Origin: Planctomycetota bacterium
Lineage (GTDB): Bacteria > Planctomycetota > Planctomycetia > Gemmatales > Gemmataceae
Direction of reading: 5' to 3'
DNA length: 32,220 nucleotides
Assembly (NCBI GenBank): GCA_029777335.1
Contig: JAKOSN010000325.1
Location: 1-32,220 of the forward strand
A program made the translations under genes and the position numbers. Below the pieces are notes generated by a model. The model ran no database searches. It had not been told where the DNA came from and worked only from the letters and a program-made list of their open reading frames with translations. Below, in pieces: positions 25,053 through 32,220 of the stretch (its first letter is position 1; each line of letters begins with the position of its first letter).

Positions 25053-25070
25053 CCTCACAGCGGATTGATC
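25053..25070. repeat. Right 18-bp direct repeat (att-like), 3' end of treS
   Basis: It matches 22589-22606 at 17 of 18 positions. It covers the last sense codons (ATC AAT CCG CTG) and TGA stop of treS on the minus strand. Similarity stops abruptly on both sides. Confidence 0.75.
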
Positions 25071-28000
25071 GTCACCCCGGCGGCCTCCAGCGTGGCGCGC
25101 AGCGGCAGTTCGATCTTCTCGGGGTTCTGCTCCAGGGTTTCGCTCAACTCCAGCAAGGAGCGATCCAGCAAATAGCTCATCAGCAGCAACTCAAACTCCG
25201 AATGGCTGCGCGGCATGTACGCGGCTCCGCTCGCCTTGCTCAGATAGCCCCGTACAAAGGTGGCCGCTACCCAGCGATACCACACCTGTGCCCATGCCTT
25301 GAGAAATTCGCGATCCTCACTGCGCACAATCCCTGCTCCACCACCCTGCATGTTGCCATTGCCATTCAACGCGCTGGCGGCGGCTCGTCGGAAGGAATGA
25401 ATCATCGAGGCAACATCTCGCAAGGGCGAACGCTTCAACCGCCGCTCCGAAAGGGCACAATCAACCTCCCCTTCCAGATCGATCAGCACAAAATCTTTCC
25501 CGGTATACAACACCTGGCGCAGATGGTAGTCGCCATGATAGCGCGTACGCAGCCCGGTGAGACGCATATCGATCAACGAGCGCTCACGCTGCAAGAGATG
25601 CTCTTCCTGCTGTAGCAACAAGCGCACCAGCTCGTGGACCTCGCGCGGAATCCGCTTGCGGTGCGTCCGCAGCGCCTCGAAAACTCGGCCAATCACGTTG
25701 CGCAGCGATTGATAGAGCGAACGCTGGTAGTGGGGTGTAAACGGCTCCGGCGCAAAGGCGGGATTGCTCGTGGGCTGAGCCAGTACCCCGTGCAACTCGG
25801 CGGTCCGCTGCCCCAGCAGATGAGCCATCTCCACGTATGCGCCAATCATCTGCCCCACCGGAGCAGGCATCGCCTCTTCCTGAATGAGTGTCAGCAACGG
25901 CAACAACGGGGGAATCTGCACCGGCTCCGCACTGACTTCCCGACGTGTGAGCACCTCCTCGAAGAAGCGACTGATCTGATCGAGGGTGTAATGCCAGGCA
26001 TCGCCGTGATTGGGTACATAACTCTGCAACAGCGCCAGGGTGACGGGCTCGGCACGACGCTTGCGCCGGAACTCGATCACTCCCAGCGTTGGGGCGGCAT
26101 TGGGGAAATCGCACTCGGTCAGATAGGTGCCCAGTTCCACCTCGGGATTGATCCCTTCCTCGACCCGGCGAAACACCTTGAGAATGAGCCGATTCCCGTA
26201 AATCACCGACGTGTTCGCCTGATCGGCCTTGCTGATCGTCACTGGCAGCGCAGCACCCGCCGCCGCCAGCACCGCGCCCAACCCCGGGAACGCCTGCGCC
26301 GCCAGCAAGGTGCCGCGCGTACTTTCGCCGGTGCGATTGATGGCGATCGCATGGAGAATCGCCTTGCAAAACGACGGCTCCACCAGCGCATCCAGAATGA
26401 TCCCGCTGGCGGCTCCGTGCACGCGCGCCACCACCGCGTGCGGCACATTTTCCTCATAGGAAGCAGCCGCCTCTCCGCTGGCGAACACCAGGGGGAGGGA
26501 ATACAGGGTGGTATCGCCATCCTGCACCTCGACCGCGACCAGCGTGAAATAGGCGTTGGGTACCGACGTCAACGGGTAAATCTCGCGGAAGGTCGCCCCC
26601 TTGATGGGCCGCTTCCGACTGAGAAACCAGCGCCGTTGCGTCAGAAATCGGGGCAACACTTCTTCCAGCCGGCGCTGCCCGCTCGGGCTAAAGAGTTCCT
26701 GCCATCCTGCATCGACCAGGAGATCCGAGAACGGTTCCTCGATCGCCACACGGCGTTCCGCCAGCACCCCGTGGGTCTGCGTTTCCACGGCAAACCAGTA
26801 AAAGGCATGCGGTCCCAGCGTGAGCAGATAGGGCGCCTTGGTAATCGCGGGAAAGTGATTGCGGCCAAAGACCTCCACCGGCACCTGCCCCTCAAACGCG
26901 CTCAGATCCAGTTCCACGTACTGCACAAAGCGCGACAGATTGGCCACCACCAGAATCGTCTCGTCCTGGTAGCGGCGCAGGAAGGCCAGAATTTTGCCAT
27001 TTTCCGGATAGAGAAACTCCAGTGTGCCACGGCCAAAGGCCTTGTAGCGCTTGCGCAGCGCAATGATCCGCTTGGTCCACCACAGCAGTGAATGCGGATT
27101 GTTCTGCTCCGCCTCCACGTTCACCGATTCATAGTGGTATTCCGGATCGATCACCACGGGGTAGTACAACTTCTGCGGATTGGCGCGCGAAAAGCCGGCG
27201 TTGCGATCTCCGCTCCACTGCATCGGAGTTCGCACACTATTACGATCGCCAAGATAGATATTATCCCCCATGCCAATCTCATCGCCGTAGTAGAGCACCG
27301 GCGTTCCGGGCAGCGACAGGAGCAGGCCATTCATCAGCTCGATGCGCCGGCGATTGTTCCCCAGTAACGGAGCCAGCCGGCGGCGAATGCCCAGGTTGAT
27401 GCGGGCCTGGCGATCGGTGGCGTAGGCGCGATACATGTAATCGCGCTCCTCGTCGGTCACCATTTCCAGGGTCAGCTCATCGTGATTGCGCAGAAAGAGC
27501 GCCCACTGGCAGGTCTCGGGAATCGCCGGCGTTTGCGCCATGATGTCGAGAACCGGGAACCGATCCTCCATGTGGACCGCCATGAACATCCGCGGCATGA
27601 GCGGAAAGTGGAAGTTCATGTGGCTTTCATCGCCCTGGCCAAAATACGCGACCGCGTCCTCGGGCCACTGATTCGCCTCGGCCAGCAACATGCGATTGGC
27701 GTAGCGATCGTCGATGTGCTTGCGCAGCGCCTTGAGGAACAGGTGCGTTTCCGGCAGATTCTCGCAGGAGGTCCCTTCGCGCTCGTAGAGATAGGGGACG
27801 GCATCGAGACGCATGCCGTCGACACCCATCTCCAGCCAGAAATCGACCACGGGAAAGATCGCCTGCCACACCGCCGGATTATCATAATTCAGATCCGGTT
27901 GGTGCGAATAGAAGCGATGCCAGTAATACGCCTTGGCCACTGGATCCCACGCCCAGTTGGAAAGCTCAAAATCCTTGAAGATGATGCGCGCATCGCTGTA

Positions 28001-28414
28001 TTTTTCTGGCGTATCGCTCCAGACGTAGAAATCCCGCTCGGGACTTCCGGGAGGAGCGCGCCGGGCACGCTGGAACCATGGATGTTGATCGGACGTGTGG
28101 TTGATGACCAGTTCGGTAATCACGCGCAGCCCGGATTGATGGGCAGCATCGAGAAACGCCTTGAAGTCCTCGAGCGTCCCGTAGTCCGGGTGAATACTGG
28201 TGTATTCGGCGATGTCGTAGCCATCGTCCTTGAGGGGAGAGGGATAAAACGGCAGCAACCAGATGGCGGTGATGCCCAGATCGCGCAGGTAGTCGATCTT
28301 CTGCGTCAACCCGCGAAAATCGCCAATACCATCGCCCACACTATCGTGAAAGGCCCGCACGTGCACTTCGTAGATGACGGCGTCCTTGTACCACAACGGA
28401 TTGTTATCGAGCAT
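25055..28414 (-). CDS. treS: Trehalose synthase (maltose alpha-D-glucosyltransferase) fused to maltokinase
   Basis: An 1119-residue bifunctional enzyme. The N-terminal GH13 TreS part (about 1-560) interconverts maltose and trehalose: KDAVIYEVHVRAF start, nucleophile Asp204 in GMRLDAVPYLYE, acid/base Glu246 in LLAEANQW, and Asp312 in FLRNHDEL. The C-terminal part (about 600-1119) is a maltokinase-like aminoglycoside-phosphotransferase fold: NRLILKVFRRVEEG with the ATP-binding Lys, HGDYHLRQ (960-967) and FVLIDLEGE. It would make maltose 1-phosphate for the GlgE glucan pathway; no glgE or glgB is in the window. TreS-Mak fusions are known in many bacteria. ATG 28414 follows AAGGA; the frame extends upstream to 28477 without a better site. 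The 3' end is duplicated as the left repeat of the adjacent island. Confidence 0.96.
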   Translation of the reverse strand: MLDNNPLWYKDAVIYEVHVRAFHDSVGDGIGDFRGLTQKIDYLRDLGITAIWLLPFYPSPLKDDGYDIAEYTSIHPDYGTLEDFKAFLDAAHQSGLRVITELVINHTSDQHPWFQRARRAPPGSPERDFYVWSDTPEKYSDARIIFKDFELSNWAWDPVAKAYYWHRFYSHQPDLNYDNPAVWQAIFPVVDFWLEMGVDGMRLDAVPYLYEREGTSCENLPETHLFLKALRKHIDDRYANRMLLAEANQWPEDAVAYFGQGDESHMNFHFPLMPRMFMAVHMEDRFPVLDIMAQTPAIPETCQWALFLRNHDELTLEMVTDEERDYMYRAYATDRQARINLGIRRRLAPLLGNNRRRIELMNGLLLSLPGTPVLYYGDEIGMGDNIYLGDRNSVRTPMQWSGDRNAGFSRANPQKLYYPVVIDPEYHYESVNVEAEQNNPHSLLWWTKRIIALRKRYKAFGRGTLEFLYPENGKILAFLRRYQDETILVVANLSRFVQYVELDLSAFEGQVPVEVFGRNHFPAITKAPYLLTLGPHAFYWFAVETQTHGVLAERRVAIEEPFSDLLVDAGWQELFSPSGQRRLEEVLPRFLTQRRWFLSRKRPIKGATFREIYPLTSVPNAYFTLVAVEVQDGDTTLYSLPLVFASGEAAASYEENVPHAVVARVHGAASGIILDALVEPSFCKAILHAIAINRTGESTRGTLLAAQAFPGLGAVLAAAGAALPVTISKADQANTSVIYGNRLILKVFRRVEEGINPEVELGTYLTECDFPNAAPTLGVIEFRRKRRAEPVTLALLQSYVPNHGDAWHYTLDQISRFFEEVLTRREVSAEPVQIPPLLPLLTLIQEEAMPAPVGQMIGAYVEMAHLLGQRTAELHGVLAQPTSNPAFAPEPFTPHYQRSLYQSLRNVIGRVFEALRTHRKRIPREVHELVRLLLQQEEHLLQRERSLIDMRLTGLRTRYHGDYHLRQVLYTGKDFVLIDLEGEVDCALSERRLKRSPLRDVASMIHSFRRAAASALNGNGNMQGGGAGIVRSEDREFLKAWAQVWYRWVAATFVRGYLSKASGAAYMPRSHSEFELLLMSYLLDRSLLELSETLEQNPEKIELPLRATLEAAGVTINPL

Positions 28415-28441
28415 CGCACCATCCTTCTCTTCTTCCCTGAA

Positions 28442-28538
28442 CCGGGGCATCCCCGGATGCTCGTTGTTGCCGGGCAAAGGTTCTCCCCAGTATTAAACCG
28501 TGTGAGCAAATCCGTCAACCGCTTGCTTTTCTCAAGCG
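28442..28538. promoter_or_regulatory. Divergent promoter region of treS and the TolC-like gene
   Basis: On the minus strand TTGACG (28518-28513) is followed after 15 bp by TTTAAT (28497-28492), a possible treS promoter with short spacing. A perfect 6-bp stem CCGGGG-CAT-CCCCGG (28442-28456) would lie in the treS leader. A further inverted repeat CGCTTG/CAAGCG (28520-28538, 7-nt loop) lies just upstream of the -35 and could be an operator serving both genes. No good plus-strand promoter was found. Confidence 0.4.
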
Positions 28539-28630
28539 ATACAGACAGCATGGTCGATACAACCGGTATCCAGGGGTTCGCCCCCGAGACACCGCCCGCA
28601 TGATCCCTCCTCGTGAAGGTAAGGATGCCC

Positions 28631-30226
28631 ATGAACTTCTTGCGTGTAATGCGGTTGAGGTGGCTCAGCGGCCTGGGTTTGGTTCTGGTGGGAGCCACCG
28701 GACTGTCGGCCCAGGCACCTGGCCCCGCTCCCTCGCCTCCCCGGGAACGGATGCAGATCCCCGCCGAGTTGCCCGGCTCCCAGGCGCCACCCTTGCAATT
28801 GCCGCCGCTGGATCCCAACAAACCGGCGGAACGAGAACAGGCGATTCGCAAGCTGTATCCCGCCCTCCCCCCGCTGAGGGCCGACACGGTGCCAGCCCTG
28901 CCGCCCACCGGTGCGCCGTGGACCCTGGCCCAGTTGCAGGACATGGCTCTGGGTCAGAATCCCGTCATCCAGCAAGCGCGCGCCGATGTGCAAAGCGCCT
29001 ATGGCCAGGCCATCCAGGCCGGGCTTTATCCCAACCCGGTCCTCGGCTACCAGGGGGATCAGATGGCAGCCCTGGACCGCTCCGGGCAGCAGGGTGGTTT
29101 TGTCGAAATCATCTTCAAGACCGCCAACAAGCTCGGCCTGGCGCGTGCCGCCGGGATGATTGGCTACTTCAACGCGCTGCTGGCTCTGCGTCGCACCGAG
29201 TTTGACCTGGTGGCTCAGGTGCGCACCAACTACTTTCAGGTGCTCGTCGCTCACGAAACCGTGGTGGTGAATCGCGCCCTGGCCAGACTCGCCGAGGAAG
29301 CCTACCGCATTCAGATCGCCCAGGTGCAGGGCGGGCAGGCGGCCGCCTACGAACCGTTGCAACTCTATGTGCTCGCGGTGCAGGCGCGCGGCAACCTGGT
29401 CCAGGCCCAGAATCGCTATCTGTCCGCCTGGCGTCAGCTCGCCGCCTCGCTCAGTCAGCCCAACTTGCCACCCATGCTGCTCGCCGGGCGCGCCGATGCC
29501 CCGATTCCCGAGTATCCCTACGAGACGGCCAAGAGCACCATGCTCCGCAATCACACCGACATGGCGACTGCTCACAACAACATTGTCCGCGCTCAGTATC
29601 AGCTGCGCCTGGCCGAGGTGACCCCCATTCCGGATATCAGCACCCACACCTACATGCAGCGCGATAACACCGACATTCCCACGCGCATTCAGTACGGTGT
29701 TCAGGCAGGGATCGCCATTCCGATCTTCGATCGCAACCAGGGCAACATTCGCTCGGCGCAGTCGCACCTGGCCTATGCCCAGCAAGACGTGAAGCGCGTC
29801 GAGAACGATTTGAATCAGCGCCTGGCGGAGGCCTACGAGCGCTACGGCAACAACAAGGTGCTGGTCGGCTACTATCGCGATCAGGTCCTTCCCAACCAGG
29901 TGCGCGTCTATCGCGCCTTGCAGCAGCGTTACCAGCAGGAGCCGGACAAGGTGAGCTACAACGATATTGTGGTAGCTCAGCAAACGCTGGCCAACTCGCT
30001 GACGGCGTATTTAACGGCGCTCTCGGCTCAATGGACCGCCGTGGTCGATGTTGCCAATCTGATGCAAAGCGCCGATCTATTCGCCCCGGGAGTGTGTCCC
30101 TCGACGCCCACGGTGTGTCTGGACGATCTGCTCCCCACGCTCTCCTCCGACACGCTCCCGGCCCCAACCCCTGCGCCCGCCTCCACTCCGCCCCCGCCGG
30201 TGCCAGCCCCCCAGAAACAATCCTGA
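28631..30226 (+). CDS. TolC/CzcC-like outer-membrane efflux protein
   Basis: A 531-residue exported outer-membrane channel. A signal peptide (RWLSGLGLVLVGATGLSAQ) is followed by a Pro-rich linker, then the first OEP half beginning TLAQLQDMALGQNPVIQQARADVQSAYGQAIQAGLYPNP in the usual form. Long helices with Ala/Gln/Glu heptads follow, then a second half with LRNHTDMATAHNNIVRAQYQLRLAE and a VQAGIAIPIFDRNQGNI turn typical of CzcC-like members. The C-terminus is a Pro-rich tail with two Cys. It forms a trimeric outer-membrane duct for an RND or similar pump; no adaptor or pump is adjacent, and the RND pair at 11.8-16.5 kb is a candidate partner. ATG 28631 follows AAGGA at 5 nt; ATG 28625 and GTG 28613 are alternatives. 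A strong terminator follows. Confidence 0.93.
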   Translation: MNFLRVMRLRWLSGLGLVLVGATGLSAQAPGPAPSPPRERMQIPAELPGSQAPPLQLPPLDPNKPAEREQAIRKLYPALPPLRADTVPALPPTGAPWTLAQLQDMALGQNPVIQQARADVQSAYGQAIQAGLYPNPVLGYQGDQMAALDRSGQQGGFVEIIFKTANKLGLARAAGMIGYFNALLALRRTEFDLVAQVRTNYFQVLVAHETVVVNRALARLAEEAYRIQIAQVQGGQAAAYEPLQLYVLAVQARGNLVQAQNRYLSAWRQLAASLSQPNLPPMLLAGRADAPIPEYPYETAKSTMLRNHTDMATAHNNIVRAQYQLRLAEVTPIPDISTHTYMQRDNTDIPTRIQYGVQAGIAIPIFDRNQGNIRSAQSHLAYAQQDVKRVENDLNQRLAEAYERYGNNKVLVGYYRDQVLPNQVRVYRALQQRYQQEPDKVSYNDIVVAQQTLANSLTAYLTALSAQWTAVVDVANLMQSADLFAPGVCPSTPTVCLDDLLPTLSSDTLPAPTPAPASTPPPPVPAPQKQS

Positions 30227-30238
30227 CCCTCTCCTTCC

Positions 30239-30269
30239 AACCCCTGTGCAAGGGAGCACAGGGGTTTTT
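30239..30269 (+). terminator. Intrinsic terminator after the TolC-like gene
   Basis: AACCCCTGTGC (30239-30249) and GCACAGGGGTT (30256-30266) form a perfect 11-bp stem with a 6-nt loop AAGGGA, followed by further T residues (a TTTTT run ends at 30269). This is a textbook rho-independent terminator 12 bp after the stop codon. Confidence 0.93.
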
Positions 30270-30596
30270 CTCCTCTCAAGACCCCGCAGAGAATTCCTCT
30301 CTGACAAAAGCGATGCAACCGGAAGACTTTTCTTGCCTCCGCGGGAAAAAACACAAGCTATAGTTGAGCAGAGGGTCTCCGGCACAGCCCTTGCACGCGG
30401 CCGCGCTGGAGGCAATTGTGTCTGAAGTTGTTCGCCGGCACAGCGGACAAACCCACCCTGTTCGCCGGGGCTCTCGGACCGACCTGCCACGGAATCCGCA
30501 GCCCAGGAACCTGCCAGCCGCTGGCTCCCCGAACCACGGACCCAGCGCCGCCTTGACCCAGGTCCTCTGCGTCAGAGAAGCATCCCAGGAGCAGAC
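30270..30596. other. Intergenic stretch with a spaced direct repeat
   Basis: This should hold the promoter of the coiled-coil gene. A -10-like TATAGT lies at 30359-30364; TTGCCT at 30333-30338 is too far upstream (20-bp spacer) for a good pair. TGTTCGCCGG occurs twice, at 30429-30438 and 30459-30468, exactly 30 bp apart, about three helical turns, which could suit a dimeric regulator. No convincing small gene was found on either strand. Confidence 0.4.
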
Positions 30597-31190
30597 ATGA
30601 ACCGACCCGTCATGACGTCTACCGATAATGCGCCCCTTGGCGACGATCCTCTGACCGCCGAGGTGTTTCAGGAACTCGAACTCGTTCGCAGTGAGAACGA
30701 GGAGCTTCGCGCCCTGGTGCTCGAACTGGAACAGGCGCTGCAACAGGCCAGTTCCACCCCAAGCAACTGGGAAGCTCAGAGCCGCGAGTTCGAGGCCCTT
30801 CTGGAGGAGAAGTCCGAGCTGATCCGCACGCTTCATTGCCGCGTGCAGGAACTGGAGGACGCCGTCGCCGCCCAGGCAAGTTGCAGCAAACCCGCCGGCC
30901 TCGTCCCGCGCGAGGATGAGTTGATGCAGCTCAGCGAGGAACTCGAACGCGAACGCCGTCAGCTGCAGGAGGACGAGGAAGCCCTGATGCAGCAGATGCG
31001 CCAGATGGAAATCGACATGGCGCGCGAACGCGCCGAGATGGGCCGCCAGCGCGCCGAACTGCAGCGCTTACAGAACGATCTCCGCCATGAACTGGAAGTG
31101 GCGGCGCGCGACAACGCCCTGCGCGAACGCCTGGCCCCCTTGCAACGCCGTCACCAGGATATCATCAACCGTCGGGGCGCCCGCCAGTGA
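30597..31190 (+). CDS. Coiled-coil protein of unknown function
   Basis: A 197-residue, highly charged protein that is almost entirely helical. Heptad-like patterns run from about residue 20 to 58 (AEVFQELELVRSENEELRAL), 63-90 and 107-175 (LSEELERERRQLQEDEEALM; ERAEMGRQRAELQRLQNDL). A short break with AQASCSKPAGLVPRE separates the two coils. It ends RRHQDIINRRGARQ. No signal peptide, membrane segment or catalytic motif is seen, so it is probably a cytoplasmic scaffold or filament-type protein; the function is unknown. ATG 30597 follows AGGAG at about 7 nt. It is convergent with the acetate kinase gene, 28 bp away. Confidence 0.75.
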   Translation: MNRPVMTSTDNAPLGDDPLTAEVFQELELVRSENEELRALVLELEQALQQASSTPSNWEAQSREFEALLEEKSELIRTLHCRVQELEDAVAAQASCSKPAGLVPREDELMQLSEELERERRQLQEDEEALMQQMRQMEIDMARERAEMGRQRAELQRLQNDLRHELEVAARDNALRERLAPLQRRHQDIINRRGARQ

Positions 31191-31218
31191 CTCTCTCAGG
31201 GACCGCAAGGCGGCGCTT

Positions 31219-32220
31219 TCAGCCCGGGGGAACGCTCGCGGTTCCTGCTCCTGCCAGCAACCGCGACGTCTGCCGGGCGATCATGATCTCCTCGTTGGTC
31301 GGGATCACACGCACGGTAACCCGACTCCCCTCCGCCGAGACAAGCGCCGCATTCTCCTCATTCCGCCTTGCGTCGAGCACCACCCCCAGATACCCCAGCC
31401 CCGCACAGATCTGGGCACGCACTCCGACCGCGTGTTCGCCGATCCCCGCGGTGAACACCAGCGTATCCAGCCCTTCCAGGGCGGCGGTCAGCGCTCCGAT
31501 AAACTTCCGCGCCTGGTAGCAGAAGAGATCAACCGCGAGTGACGCCGACGCGTCACTCTCTCGCCGGCGCGTCAGCTCGCGCATGTCGGGGCTCACCCCC
31601 GAAACCCCCAGCAATCCGCTCTCGTGATTGACCAGTCGATCCACCTCCGCCACGCTCAACCCCTGTTCGCGCAGCAGATAGAGCACCACTCCCGGATCGA
31701 GATCGCCCGTGCGGGTCCCCATCACCAACCCCGCCGTTGGCGTGAAACTCATCGTGGTGTCAATCCCCTGGCCGTCGCGAATCGCCGCCATGCTCGCCCC
31801 GTTGCCCAGGTGCGCCACGACAATCTTCCCCTGGGCCGCCCCCGGACCGCCACGATTCCTCAATTCTTCGAGCACATATTCATACGACAGCCCATGAAAA
31901 CCGTAGCGACGAATGCCCAGGTCGGTCCACCGGCGCGGCAAGGGTAGATGCCAGGCGACCTCGGGAAGCGTCCCGTGAAAGGCGGTATCGAAGCAGGCCA
32001 CCTGCGCAATACCGGGGTAAAACTGCCAGACTGCCTCGATCGCCGCAATCTCACTGGGTAGATGAAGCGGCGAGAGCGGGATCAACTGACGCAGGGCTGT
32101 CAGTACCGAGTCGTCGAGACGTTGCGGAGAACGGTAGCGCGCCCCGCCATGCACCACCCGATGCCCCACTGCCGTGAGCGGTCCTCCCAGTTCCTGCGTT
32201 TGCAGCCAGGTGAACAGACG
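31219..32220 (-). CDS. ackA: Acetate kinase, N-terminus outside window
   Basis: The visible 333 residues are the C-terminal five-sixths of an acetate kinase (family length ~400), which interconverts acetate plus ATP and acetyl phosphate. Active-site segments are intact: VGHRVVHGG (substrate Arg), VACFDTAFHGTLP (catalytic Asp), IVVAHLGNGASMAAI (phosphate-binding loop), GLVMGTRTGDLDPG (transition-state Arg), FTAGIGEHAVGVRAQIC, and the metal-site IPTNEEIMIAR near the C-terminus. The reading frame is open to the window edge, so the start lies beyond 32220. A phosphotransacetylase gene would be expected nearby but is not in view. It reads toward the coiled-coil gene with a 28-bp gap and no clear terminator. 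Confidence 0.97.
   Translation of the reverse strand, partial: RLFTWLQTQELGGPLTAVGHRVVHGGARYRSPQRLDDSVLTALRQLIPLSPLHLPSEIAAIEAVWQFYPGIAQVACFDTAFHGTLPEVAWHLPLPRRWTDLGIRRYGFHGLSYEYVLEELRNRGGPGAAQGKIVVAHLGNGASMAAIRDGQGIDTTMSFTPTAGLVMGTRTGDLDPGVVLYLLREQGLSVAEVDRLVNHESGLLGVSGVSPDMRELTRRRESDASASLAVDLFCYQARKFIGALTAALEGLDTLVFTAGIGEHAVGVRAQICAGLGYLGVVLDARRNEENAALVSAEGSRVTVRVIPTNEEIMIARQTSRLLAGAGTASVPPG

Larger units (their letters stand above)
22589..25070. mobile_element. Putative 2.46-kb inserted island between 18-bp direct repeats
   Basis: Near-identical 18-bp direct repeats (22589-22606 and 25053-25070, 17/18 matching) bracket three minus-strand genes and their promoter region. The right copy is the end of the treS gene (codons for INPL and the stop); the left copy, directly after the stop codon of the last island gene, could still encode INPL and a stop. 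This is the pattern left when an element integrates at a gene 3' end and regenerates it. The island looks less GC-rich than its flanks, most clearly near 24.90-24.97 kb. It has no integrase, transposase or terminal inverted repeats, so it would need a recombinase in trans. Confidence 0.6.

Noticed and set aside
22589..25070. Insertion sequence or transposon
   Set aside because: No transposase frame, no terminal inverted repeats, and the 18-bp repeats are longer than typical target duplications; a site-specific insertion fits better.
30276..30836. Minus-strand frame with CPLC and CKGC pairs resembling a zinc ribbon
   Set aside because: It overlaps the start of the coiled-coil gene, has no Shine-Dalgarno-like site, and the surrounding translation is not protein-like; the Cys pairs alone are not enough.

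Overview
The window is GC-rich bacterial DNA that most resembles a planctomycete, probably of the Gemmataceae type. This is inferred from the gene content: eukaryote-like Ser/Thr kinases with unknown C-terminal domains, large c-type multihaem cytochromes that include CX4CH sites, Pro/Gly/Met-rich lipoproteins, a DUF11-type surface protein, a YNPYTGR-repeat secreted protein, and a fused trehalose synthase/maltokinase. No rRNA, tRNA or CRISPR array was seen.

Layout, 0-12 kb. The 3' end of a Ser/Thr kinase gene (+) is followed on the minus strand by an alpha/beta hydrolase with altered catalytic residues, cysC (APS kinase) and a LolA-like secreted protein. Two plus-strand genes (3.6-6.5 kb) encode envelope proteins that share a homologous domain. 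A soluble Ser/Thr kinase (minus, 6.5-8.0 kb) is divergent from an operon of two paralogous five-haem cytochromes (8.26-11.54 kb).

Layout, 12-22.4 kb. An RND efflux adaptor and pump (11.8-16.5 kb) precede two small secreted proteins, one built of five exact 42-bp repeats and closed by a near-ideal terminator. An AI-2E family permease follows. It converges on a 1309-residue ten-haem cytochrome fused to an LVIVD-type beta-propeller, which has a clear sigma70-like promoter.

Layout, 22.6-25.07 kb. This is the most interesting stretch: a compact three-gene minus-strand operon (a TIGR04255-like protein, an unknown helical protein, and a PIN-like nuclease carrying a Cys cluster). It is bracketed by 18-bp direct repeats with 17/18 identity. 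One repeat is the 3' end of the trehalose synthase gene, including its last sense codons and stop; the other begins right after the stop codon of the last island gene. The arrangement looks like a 2.46-kb element inserted at the treS 3' end without its own recombinase.

Layout, 25-32.2 kb. The fused treS-maltokinase gene (minus) is divergent from a TolC/CzcC-like outer-membrane efflux gene with a strong terminator. A coiled-coil protein gene (+) and the acetate kinase gene (minus, cut by the window end) follow. The three redox genes may form one electron-transfer module, and the RND pair may use the TolC-like channel 12 kb away; both links are inferences from content.
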